Positions 38,219 to 46,453 of a DNA stretch of 64,000 bases are shown one piece after another. The translations under genes were made by a program, and so were the position numbers. Below the pieces are notes generated by a model that saw only the letters and a list, made by a program, of their open reading frames with translations, searched no databases and had not been told where the DNA came from. Each line of letters begins with the position of its first letter. Position 1 is the stretch's first letter. Source of the stretch: Glaciimonas sp. CA11.2. GTDB lineage: Bacteria > Pseudomonadota > Gammaproteobacteria > Burkholderiales > Burkholderiaceae_D. Location: positions 5,146,001 to 5,210,000 of the forward strand of contig NZ_JAVIWL010000001.1 in the NCBI RefSeq assembly GCF_034314045.1. The letters are read 5' to 3'.

Positions 38219-39505
38219 TTAAAATGCATAACGCGTGTTGAGCATGACGCCGTTGCTTACGTATCCGCCAGAAGAGTCAGCGAGCACTTGTGTACTGCGA
38301 CTGCCTGATAGTTGCCACTCCCATTTTGGGGTTGGGTTATACACCACCGTCAATGCCGTGTTACGGAGGACGTCATTCATATCAGTAGAACCGATAGTGC
38401 CGGATGCCGAAGATTGGCTAAAATCTCTCTTCTGATATTTGAATTGCCCAACCACGCGGATTTTTTCCGAGTACTGCCAACTGGTTGCCACACTAGCGCC
38501 GTGATTTAAGGAGTAGACCGTCGATAGATCATCCACTGCGCCAATCTCCCTCCAGGCAGCGATAGTAAAAGCCAGTCTTTCGGTCGGTAGCCAGTCTGCA
38601 GAAAGGCGGGAATTGAAACCTTTAAAATCACGTACAGAAAACGCATCTTGCTTTCTGCTCACCCATCCACCAAAGAAGTGAAGACGCGTTCTAGCCGTTA
38701 ACAACCAATCTATTTTTGCCTTGATTTCATCCTGGTTATAACCATTGAAAACTGATACGCCGCCACTCTGTTCGGGATTCGGAAAATCTGCGCGTGTGTG
38801 ACGCAATTGGAGTCCGATAGTGCTGCCGCTGGCGGCAAGATAATCGATTCCAAATTCGGTTTGATTCTGTGCGTTATTACCCGTTTGTTGCGATGCCAGG
38901 TCATACCATAATTTGCTATGTTGGAGGCCTGCATGCACGCGCCAACTAGGATGGAATAACCACGATCCATTCACATACGCAGTCTCTTGCGTCCGTATAT
39001 TAGCTTCCAGCAAATGGAAGTCAATGAAAGGCGTCAGACCTTGTGAATAGGTAACGCCCGCGTTACCCTCAACGTGATCGCCAGCATGCCAGTTCCAATT
39101 GGCGGATACATTTTTATCCAGATGATTGAGCTGATCGAATCGTTCGTATTCGACATTCGTCACATTTAAATTTGCAGTCAGATGTTGTTGACTAATACTT
39201 TTGTCTAGGGCCAGACCAAACTGCGCGCGACGTGTTACATCGGATAAATTGTTCCCTGCACCCATACCCTGCGCAACGCCCGAGTTCTGCAATCGCAGCA
39301 AATTGTCATCGTAACTTATGCCATAACCAACATAAGGAGTAATGGAATCAGCGGCCGGCGTCATGATATCGGCAAGCGGAATAGTATCTGTCGGCACCAG
39401 GTCACTCGTATCGGCTAGAGCCGCTACGCATGAACACATGGGTATCAGCAAAATGGCTTTCCAGCGAAACCGCCTGAGACCGACGCGGCGTTTTAATTTA
39501 TTCAT
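38219..39505 (-). CDS. epsL: Outer-membrane beta-barrel protein, EpsL-like
   Basis: A 428-residue protein with a signal peptide (WKAILLIPMCSCVAALA) and a pattern of about 14-16 amphipathic strands ending in Phe (VMLNTRYAF), as expected of an outer-membrane barrel. The opening SITPYVGYGISYDDNLLRL is the signature of EpsL/XrtB-associated outer-membrane proteins. It is the first gene of the exopolysaccharide cluster and may be the outer-membrane exit path or a polymer anchor. Upstream lies a 1.3-kb AT-rich control region. Confidence 0.85.
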   Translation of the reverse strand: MNKLKRRVGLRRFRWKAILLIPMCSCVAALADTSDLVPTDTIPLADIMTPAADSITPYVGYGISYDDNLLRLQNSGVAQGMGAGNNLSDVTRRAQFGLALDKSISQQHLTANLNVTNVEYERFDQLNHLDKNVSANWNWHAGDHVEGNAGVTYSQGLTPFIDFHLLEANIRTQETAYVNGSWLFHPSWRVHAGLQHSKLWYDLASQQTGNNAQNQTEFGIDYLAASGSTIGLQLRHTRADFPNPEQSGGVSVFNGYNQDEIKAKIDWLLTARTRLHFFGGWVSRKQDAFSVRDFKGFNSRLSADWLPTERLAFTIAAWREIGAVDDLSTVYSLNHGASVATSWQYSEKIRVVGQFKYQKRDFSQSSASGTIGSTDMNDVLRNTALTVVYNPTPKWEWQLSGSRSTQVLADSSGGYVSNGVMLNTRYAF

Positions 39506-40727
39506 TTACTATCTTTCTTGACCGTCAAATGACATTCCGAAGTCAGCAATCCAACGCCCACAAACATTTTTGTTAGCTATTTACATATGCAAAAGATGCA
39601 AAAAAAAATTATTGTTGAAAAATAATTATTTCAAAACTAAAAATTTTCTACACGAATCGAAATAATGTGTTCTTTGTTACTATTTTTTTAGTAACGTCGC
39701 GCATCGAAACTTATAAAAACTTAATTAAAATTTAGCTGAATAAGGGCCGACTAATCGTGATGAGCGAGTGACGGACAGTGGAGGAAAGGAACCGAAAGAA
39801 GGAACTAAAAGAAGGATGTGAAGGGTGTAAAGGATGTGAATGGCATGCATGTAGCGTCTTCATTAGACGCCGTAACAACTTGCGCTCGAAGCGCAGCAAG
39901 GACTGTACACATATTAATTGCGCATCAACCGAACGCGCGGCATGGGCAGCGAAATACTTAAAATCGCAAGAGATTAGGAACAGCAGTGAGCTAATTTTTT
40001 GCATCATTAATCTTTTGAAAAGTAATATTTACATTTGGCATCTGGCGCAGTATCGAAGACAAAAATACCGTCGATAAACCGTTCTCGTACTCACTTATAT
40101 TTAAACGAGAGAAATAAATTTGTTAACTTTTCCTATATCCATAACAATGTTGTGGCACAACATAATGACCCGAGATAATTCTGTAAGTTCAGTTCTGGAT
40201 CGATTTGTTACATTTTCTTTTGAGACTCGTCCCACATAAAAAAATAAGCCTCACCTCAGCAAAAAAATAACTTCTTAACTCGTTTCGTAAAAAATTCCAT
40301 CATCTCTCAGAGGTAAGCTGGTAGCCGATCCGTAGTCATATAGCTATGACTTTAAAGCATCAACATTACAAATTAGCAGAATATATACAACTATTTTTGG
40401 TACACTACGAATAGTTGTATTACGAGGTATTAAGAGACAGATTTTTCTGAGAATGATTTTGATGCAATGCACCAAAATAGCTCAAAAAAATTAGTCATGA
40501 AGGGATAATTGATGGTTTTACTAAATTTTGTAAATGTTAAATATGGGCGATAGTTGATCGGATATACATGTTTAATTTCTCATTGTTTTTAGTTCAACCC
40601 TCAGAAACTTTAGATTTAATTTTGGAAGCATTAAAAACACTTTTTCCAAAATAAATCTGATGATCTGTTGTATTTTTTAAAATATAAAAATATCTTCCTC
40701 GAATTGGCAAATAACTGATTAATCAAC
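39506..40727. promoter_or_regulatory. AT-rich intergenic control region between the EPS cluster and marR
   Basis: No gene is supported. Palindromes: GTTACTA-N6-TAGTAAC at 39676-39695 (170 bases before epsL), AGTCATA-N4-TATGACT at 40334-40351, and ATACAACTATT-N14-AATAGTTGTAT at 40385-40420 (perfect 11-base arms). At 39800-39845 there is a purine-rich reiteration (GGATGTGAAGGGTGTAAAGG), followed by two small hairpins (GCGTCT/AGACGC, TGCGCT/AGCGCA) at about 39855-39890. Short open frames on both strands there are low-complexity. The EPS promoter must be in this region but no -35/-10 pair stands out. Confidence 0.55.
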
Positions 40728-40755
40728 TTGACATACAACATTGATCCTCTATATT
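40728..40755 (+). promoter_or_regulatory. Sigma-70 type promoter of marR-MFS operon
   Basis: TTGACA (40728-40733), 16-base spacer, TATATT (40750-40755). Initiation would fall at about 40762, inside the palindromic operator that follows. Confidence 0.75.
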
Positions 40756-40756
40756 G

Positions 40757-40780
40757 TGCATATACATCGATGTAGATGCA
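40757..40780. promoter_or_regulatory. 24-bp near-perfect palindrome, probable MarR operator
   Basis: The site is a 24-base palindrome with outer arms TGCAT/ATGCA, inner core TACATCGATGTA, and a single mismatched pair. It overlaps the predicted transcription start and ends 19 bases before the marR ATG, so bound regulator would block initiation (autorepression). This matches the size of sites bound by MarR dimers. Confidence 0.7.
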
Positions 40781-40799
40781 TACATAGAAAGAGGTAGAT

Positions 40800-41234
40800 A
40801 TGCAAATTGAATGCACTTGCTCAAAGTTACGACAACTGACACGTAAGATGACTAGTATTTACGACCAGCATCTAGCTACTGACGAACTCACCATTGGTCA
40901 ATATTCGCTGCTATCCCGCATCGGCCAGTTTGGTCCGATTGGTGCCATACCTTTAGCTACAAATATGGGTATGGATCGCAGCACGATGAGCCGGGCTCTC
41001 AAACCATTGATTAGCGCGGGCTGGGTCCAAACAGTCGATTTACCGTTGGAAATGTTGACTGATAAACGCTCATTCGGACTTAGCCTGAGTGACGAAGGAA
41101 AGCGTAAATGGGAAGACGCCATGCCAAACTGGCATAAAGCACAGGAAGAAATTAACCACATATTAGGAAAAACAAACCATCAAAGTTTGATGGCGCTCGT
41201 CGATGCTGCCAACAATAAATTTCTCCATATTTAA
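40800..41234 (+). CDS. MarR-family transcriptional regulator
   Basis: A 144-residue winged helix-turn-helix protein: N-terminal dimerisation helix (CTCSKLRQLTRKMTSIYD), then LTIGQYSLLSRIGQFGPI, recognition helix GMDRSTMSRALKPLISAGWV, and the wing DKRSFGLSLSDEGKRKW (DxRxxxLxLTxxG motif of the family). Cys at positions 5 and 7 could make it redox-sensitive, which is speculative. Ribosome site AGAGG precedes the ATG. It is 8 bases upstream of an MFS transporter, its likely target along with its own promoter. Confidence 0.92.
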   Translation: MQIECTCSKLRQLTRKMTSIYDQHLATDELTIGQYSLLSRIGQFGPIGAIPLATNMGMDRSTMSRALKPLISAGWVQTVDLPLEMLTDKRSFGLSLSDEGKRKWEDAMPNWHKAQEEINHILGKTNHQSLMALVDAANNKFLHI

Positions 41235-41242
41235 TATTATTT

Positions 41243-42550
41243 ATGCATAACACTATACAAACCATCATGGCGCGCACACGCTTTAATTACGTGTGGATCG
41301 TCGTCGGCATCACATTTTTAGTATTGCTCTCCGCAGCCGGCATTCGGGCAACGCCGTCGGTAATGATCCTGCCGCTAGAACATGAATTTGGCTGGACCGT
41401 CACGACAATTTCATTTGTCATATCGGTCAATATTGCGCTATACGGTTTAATCGGTCCATTTTCTGCCGCCGCCATGCAACGTTACGGCATTCGTCCCATC
41501 GTATTAGGTGCATTGGTATTACTCGCCGTCGGCACAGCGCTCAGCACCTTTATGACGATGCCTTGGCACATGGTTCTGGCCTGGGGTATTTTGGTCGGTG
41601 CAGGCAGTGGCGTTGCCGCCAACACGCTCGCAGCCACGATCGTTAGTCGCTGGTTCGAAACCAGACGCGGTTTGGCGATGGGATTATTAACAGCTAGTTC
41701 GGCCACCGGGCAAATGGTATTTTTGCCACTAATGGCGTACATGGTTGAGCATTTTGGCTGGCGTTCGGTTGCGATACTAGTCGCCAGCGTGGCGGCATTA
41801 GCGATTCCTCTGGTCGCCATATTTTTACCAGAGCGTCCACAAGATATCGGTTTGAAGCGTTACGGTCAACTCGAAGAGATTCACCCGGAAGCCGGCGCTA
41901 CGTTAAAAAATCCGTTGTCGATCGCTTTCGATGCTTTACGCAAAGTCGTGAAAGTACGCGATTTCTGGCTACTATTTTTTAGCTTCTTTATTTGCGGGAT
42001 GAGCACTAATGGGTATATCGGCTCGCACTTCATTGCGATGTGCGGCGACTATGGCATTTCTGCAGTTGGTGGTGCCAGCATCCTTGCAATGATGGGACTT
42101 CTAGATCTGGTAGGAACAACCATGTCCGGCTGGTTATCCGACAGATACAATCCACGCGTGCTCTTGTTTTGGTATTACAGTTTACGTGGCGTTGCGCTGA
42201 TTTTCTTACCACATGCATTTGGCCTTAGCTATTATGGCTTGCCTATCTTCGCCATATTTTATGGCCTGGACTGGATTGCAACCGTACCACCCACTGTAAA
42301 GTTGGCAAATGATGTCTTCGGCCGACTTGCCGCACCGATTGTGTTTGGCTGGATCGTCGCTGGACATCAATTGGGTGCAGCGAGTGCCACCATGCTGGCG
42401 GGTACCTTACGCAATAGTTTGGGGACATACAATGCATCATCGATGATGATGGGGGCGGCATGCCTTATTGCAGGGATATTGGTACTGAAGATCAAGGGTC
42501 ATCGGGTGGATGGCGGTTTGATCACTCCAAAGCCCGCAATGAGTAGCTGA
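41243..42550 (+). CDS. MFS transporter (12 TM, OxlT/monocarboxylate-like subgroup)
   Basis: A 435-residue major facilitator protein with twelve predicted transmembrane helices. It has RTRFNYVWIVVGITFLVLLS at TM1, LPLEHEFGWTVTTISFVISV, the loop 2-3 region AAAMQRYGIRPIVLG, and GWLSDRYNPRVLLFWYYSLR, the motif A copy of the second half. The layout suggests an organic-anion transporter rather than a drug pump, but the substrate cannot be told. Start may be ATG 41243 or 41267. It is followed by a strong bidirectional terminator. Confidence 0.88.
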   Translation: MHNTIQTIMARTRFNYVWIVVGITFLVLLSAAGIRATPSVMILPLEHEFGWTVTTISFVISVNIALYGLIGPFSAAAMQRYGIRPIVLGALVLLAVGTALSTFMTMPWHMVLAWGILVGAGSGVAANTLAATIVSRWFETRRGLAMGLLTASSATGQMVFLPLMAYMVEHFGWRSVAILVASVAALAIPLVAIFLPERPQDIGLKRYGQLEEIHPEAGATLKNPLSIAFDALRKVVKVRDFWLLFFSFFICGMSTNGYIGSHFIAMCGDYGISAVGGASILAMMGLLDLVGTTMSGWLSDRYNPRVLLFWYYSLRGVALIFLPHAFGLSYYGLPIFAIFYGLDWIATVPPTVKLANDVFGRLAAPIVFGWIVAGHQLGAASATMLAGTLRNSLGTYNASSMMMGAACLIAGILVLKIKGHRVDGGLITPKPAMSS

Positions 42551-42620
42551 TTGCGCTAATCGTCGCCCTCATCTGGTGGGCGGTGCTGAAGCGCTGAAGT
42601 CTGAGATACTACGACAAAAC

Positions 42621-42652
42621 AAAAGGGGCTCTCAATACTGAGAACCCCTTTT
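42621..42652. terminator. Bidirectional intrinsic terminator
   Basis: AAAAGGGG-C-TCTCA-ATAC-TGAGA-A-CCCCTTTT forms a strong stem with one internal mismatch, with A and T tracts on either side. It lies between the convergent MFS gene and the biotin carboxylase gene and serves both. Confidence 0.9.
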
Positions 42653-42680
42653 ACATTTTATAAAACACGAACGGCGCTTT

Positions 42681-44735
42681 TCAGGCGAGGCTGACCAAAG
42701 TCAGTAACTGATTTCCTTCCGTCACCTGGTCACCGACTTCATAGTGCAATTCTTCGACTACACCGGCGCTCGGGGCTGAAATAGGGTGCTCCATCTTCAT
42801 CGCCTCCATCACTAACAATGGCGCGCCCTTGGCAACAACATCACCCTTCTTGACGTGAATCGCAACAATCTTACCTGGCATTGGCGCAGTCAGGCGGCCG
42901 GCTTCTGCTTCGGCCTCTCCCGAATGGGCCATCGGGTCCGCATAGGTCAGCACGGCATGCGTACCCGATGCGAACACGTGAAATCGCTCACCTTCCCGCA
43001 CCACCGTACCGCGCACCGTCTGGCCATCCAGTTTGATAGTCAGATCAGTCCCTGCGCGCGCGATAATGCGCATCGCCGATGCAGTCTGCTCAAGACTGAT
43101 TGTCCAATCGCTTTGGTGGTACGCGACGGTCAAGGCATAAATACGTCCATCGCCAGGACGGTCAGCATGGTCGGATTCATCAACATAGGCGACTGAGCGT
43201 GACATGATGCTATTTAAGCGCCACCCCGAAGCCGTCGACCATGGATCACTACGATTAGTTGTGGTTTCTTTTTCCGCATCAAGCAGAACAGCGGTGGCCA
43301 ATGCCAACAAAGCGAAAGATACCGATTTGGTAGGCGGAAATAACGTCTCCTGATTCCGTTCGATCAGGCCGGTGTCAAGGTCGGCGCTTGAGAACGCATT
43401 GCTAGCGATTAACCGCTTTAAAAAAGCGATATTCGTCGCTACACCAACAATCTGATAGTCAGATAAAGCCTGTCCCATGCGTGATAGAGCCTCCCCGCGA
43501 TCAGCGCCCCAGACTATCAGCTTGGCAATCATGGGATCATAAAATGGCGAAATGGCATCACCCTCACGCACACCTGAGTCAATACGAACCGCTTGGGTGG
43601 CGCCATCGGAAGCAGTGAGTGCCAATTCATTCCGCCTGAATGCGAGCGCTTGGGGAGTGCGCAAATGACGTAACGTTCCAATCGAAGGTAAAAAACCTTT
43701 TTCTGGATTTTCTGCATAAATCCGCGCTTCTATTGAATGGCCATTGATCTGCAACTGCTCTTGCTTCATTGGCAGTGCTTCACCAAAAGCAACCCGCAAT
43801 TGCCACTCTACCAAATCGGTTCCGGTAATCATTTCAGTTACCGGATGCTCAACCTGAAGCCGGGTATTCATTTCCATAAAATAGAACGAACCATCCTGAT
43901 TGGTGATAAATTCTACCGTCCCGGCCCCGACATAGCCAACCGCCTTGGCGGCTGTCACTGCGGCGTCGCCCATCGCCCTTCGGCGCGTGGTGGTCATTCC
44001 CGGCGCAGGTGCTTCTTCCAATACCTTTTGATGACGGCGTTGCACTGAGCAATCGCGTTCGAATAGGTAGACGCAATCACCATGCTGATCGGCAAACACT
44101 TGGATTTCAATATGACGCGGACGTGCCAGGTATTTTTCCACCAATACTTTATCATCGCCAAAACTGCTGATTGCTTCACGCTTGCAGGAGATGAGCGCCT
44201 CCTTAAAATACTCGCTCTTTTCGACTATCCGCATCCCTTTGCCACCGCCACCAGCGCTGGCTTTTAACAATACCGGATAACCCATATTGTCGGCCTGAAC
44301 CTGCAAAAATTCTGGCTCCTGATTCTCGCCGTGGTAACCGGGTACCAGCGGTACGTCGGCTTTTTCCATGAGTGTCTTGGCGGCAGACTTCGAACCCATT
44401 GCATCAATTGCAGATGCTGGTGGACCGATGAAGACTACGCCAGCGTCCTCGCATGCGCGAGCAAATCCGGCATTTTCAGACAAGAAGCCGTATCCGGGAT
44501 GGATCGCTTGCGCACCAGTAGCCTTGGCAACCGCCAGAATGACATCGGCTTTTAAATAACTGTCCTTGGCCGCAGATGGTCCGATCAACACCGCTTCATC
44601 GCACATGGCAACGTGCTTGGCATCGGCATCTGCTTCGGAGTAAACGGCGACCGTTTTGATACCCATTCGGCGGGCAGTGGCAGCAACCCGACAGGCAATT
44701 TCTCCCCGATTAGCGATCAGAATTTTTGTAAACAT
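42681..44735 (-). CDS. Acyl-CoA carboxylase biotin-carboxylase/biotin-carrier subunit (3-methylcrotonyl-CoA type)
   Basis: A 684-residue alpha subunit: biotin carboxylase domains (FTKILIANRGEIACRVAATA; ATP-grasp loop LKASAGGGGKGMRIVEK; FMEMNTRLQVEHPVTEMITG), then a BT region and C-terminal biotinyl domain with the biotinylation Lys in VMEAMKMEHPISAP. The ATG at 44735 matches the universal family start; the frame upstream to 44789 is not supported. It is paired with the carboxyltransferase gene 75 bases upstream. Together they would carboxylate a branched enoyl-CoA (leucine degradation, LiuD-like); other acyl-CoA substrates are possible. Confidence 0.9.
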   Translation of the reverse strand: MFTKILIANRGEIACRVAATARRMGIKTVAVYSEADADAKHVAMCDEAVLIGPSAAKDSYLKADVILAVAKATGAQAIHPGYGFLSENAGFARACEDAGVVFIGPPASAIDAMGSKSAAKTLMEKADVPLVPGYHGENQEPEFLQVQADNMGYPVLLKASAGGGGKGMRIVEKSEYFKEALISCKREAISSFGDDKVLVEKYLARPRHIEIQVFADQHGDCVYLFERDCSVQRRHQKVLEEAPAPGMTTTRRRAMGDAAVTAAKAVGYVGAGTVEFITNQDGSFYFMEMNTRLQVEHPVTEMITGTDLVEWQLRVAFGEALPMKQEQLQINGHSIEARIYAENPEKGFLPSIGTLRHLRTPQALAFRRNELALTASDGATQAVRIDSGVREGDAISPFYDPMIAKLIVWGADRGEALSRMGQALSDYQIVGVATNIAFLKRLIASNAFSSADLDTGLIERNQETLFPPTKSVSFALLALATAVLLDAEKETTTNRSDPWSTASGWRLNSIMSRSVAYVDESDHADRPGDGRIYALTVAYHQSDWTISLEQTASAMRIIARAGTDLTIKLDGQTVRGTVVREGERFHVFASGTHAVLTYADPMAHSGEAEAEAGRLTAPMPGKIVAIHVKKGDVVAKGAPLLVMEAMKMEHPISAPSAGVVEELHYEVGDQVTEGNQLLTLVSLA

Positions 44736-44810
44736 GACGTACTTTCGAAAAACTTTTAGGGAAAACAGACAGACCGGTGTTGGGCGCACATGATGTGATT
44801 ACGCACATCT

Positions 44811-46433
44811 TTACATTCTGAAAACACCAAATTTGGTATCGGGAATCGGCGCATTCAAAGCCGCACTTAATCCCAATCCAAGCACCGTCCGCGTATCTGC
44901 AGGATCAATTACACCGTCGTCCCATAATCGCGCACTGGCGTAATACGGATGGCCCTGGTGCTCGTATTGCTCCTTAATCGGTTGCTTGAAACTTGCCTCC
45001 TCCTCGGCACTCCATGCACCACCTTTTCCTTCAATACCATCGCGCTTGACCGTCGCAAGTACGCCAGCGGCCTGATCGCCACCCATTACCGATATACGCG
45101 CGTTTGGCCACATCCATAAGAAGCGCGGTGAAAATGCACGACCGCACATACCGTAATTGCCAGCACCAAAACTACCGCCAATAATCACGGTAAATTTTGG
45201 CACCGCGGCGGTCGCCACTGCCATTACCATCTTGGCGCCGTTACGTGCAATACCCTCATTCTCGTACTTTCTGCCCACCATAAAGCCATTAATATTCTGC
45301 AAGAACACTAACGGAATTTTGCGCTGACAGCATAGCTCTATAAAATGTGTTCCCTTCAGCGCCGACTCTGAAAACAGAATACCGTTGTTGGCAATAATGC
45401 CGACGGGTATGCCGTGAATGTGGGCGAACCCGCATACCAGCGTCGTGCCATAGCGCGCCTTGAATTCGTCAAAATTGCTGCCATCAACGATGCGTGCAAT
45501 GACTTCGCGTACATCGAACGGTTTGCGCGCATCTGTCGGGATGATCCCGTACAATTCTTGTGCTGCAAACTTTGGCTCTACTGATTCGCGCATCGCCATG
45601 TCATATTTCTTTTGACGATTCAGATTCGACACGATCGTGCGCGCCAGAGATAACGCATGTAAATCATTTTGCGCCAGATGATCAGCGACACCTGATAACC
45701 GCGTGTGCACATCGCCGCCGCCCAAGTCTTCAGCGCTGACGACTTCGCCGGTCGCCGCCTTAACCAACGGTGGTCCAGCCAAAAAGATGGTTCCCTGATT
45801 TTTGACGATGATCGACTCATCGCTCATGGCGGGAACATACGCACCGCCAGCGGTGCAAGATCCCATGACGACTGCGATTTGCGGAATACCTTTAGCGGAC
45901 AAATGCGCCTGATTATAAAAAATCCGCCCGAAATGATCCCGGTCGGGAAACACGTCATCCTGGTTCGGCAAATTGGCACCCCCACTATCGACCAGATATA
46001 TACACGGCAAGTTATTTTGCTCGGCGATCTCTTGTGCGCGCAAATGTTTTTTAACGGTCAGCGGATAGTAAGTACCACCCTTGACCGTGGCATCATTGCA
46101 AACGATCACACACTCCTGCCCGACCACGCGACCAATACCGGTAATGATTCCGGCGGACGGTGCAGCTGCCACGCCGTGCTGATCTTTGTACATATCGAAA
46201 GCCGCAAGTTGCGATAATTCGAGGAACGGCGTACCCGGGTCGAGTAACATCTGGACACGCTCACGCGGCAATAATTTGCCGCGGGCGATATGCTTGGCGC
46301 TGGCCGCTGCACCGCCGCCTTCGGCGATAAGGGCAACCTTGGCTTTCAAGTCATCAACAATCAGTTGCATCGCAACGGTGTTCGCCTTGAAATCATCGGA
46401 GCGCGTGGATAGTGTTGATTCTAAAGTTGTCAT
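44811..46433 (-). CDS. Acyl-CoA carboxylase carboxyltransferase subunit (methylcrotonyl-CoA type)
   Basis: A 540-residue beta subunit with two crotonase-fold halves. Segments typical of MccB/Liu[81 protein letters not shown]; second half [59 protein letters not shown]. Length is normal. The usual isovaleryl-CoA dehydrogenase, enoyl-CoA hydratase and HMG-CoA lyase genes of a liu operon are not adjacent. Confidence 0.92.
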   Translation of the reverse strand: MTTLESTLSTRSDDFKANTVAMQLIVDDLKAKVALIAEGGGAAASAKHIARGKLLPRERVQMLLDPGTPFLELSQLAAFDMYKDQHGVAAAPSAGIITGIGRVVGQECVIVCNDATVKGGTYYPLTVKKHLRAQEIAEQNNLPCIYLVDSGGANLPNQDDVFPDRDHFGRIFYNQAHLSAKGIPQIAVVMGSCTAGGAYVPAMSDESIIVKNQGTIFLAGPPLVKAATGEVVSAEDLGGGDVHTRLSGVADHLAQNDLHALSLARTIVSNLNRQKKYDMAMRESVEPKFAAQELYGIIPTDARKPFDVREVIARIVDGSNFDEFKARYGTTLVCGFAHIHGIPVGIIANNGILFSESALKGTHFIELCCQRKIPLVFLQNINGFMVGRKYENEGIARNGAKMVMAVATAAVPKFTVIIGGSFGAGNYGMCGRAFSPRFLWMWPNARISVMGGDQAAGVLATVKRDGIEGKGGAWSAEEEASFKQPIKEQYEHQGHPYYASARLWDDGVIDPADTRTVLGLGLSAALNAPIPDTKFGVFRM

Positions 46434-46453
46434 CAGATTGGTGTCGATAGCCG

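Noticed and set aside
39732..40077. Two overlapping small frames (Cys/His/Lys-rich) on opposite strands
   Set aside because: Both derive from the purine-rich reiterated DNA; no protein-like codon pattern and no ribosome binding site.
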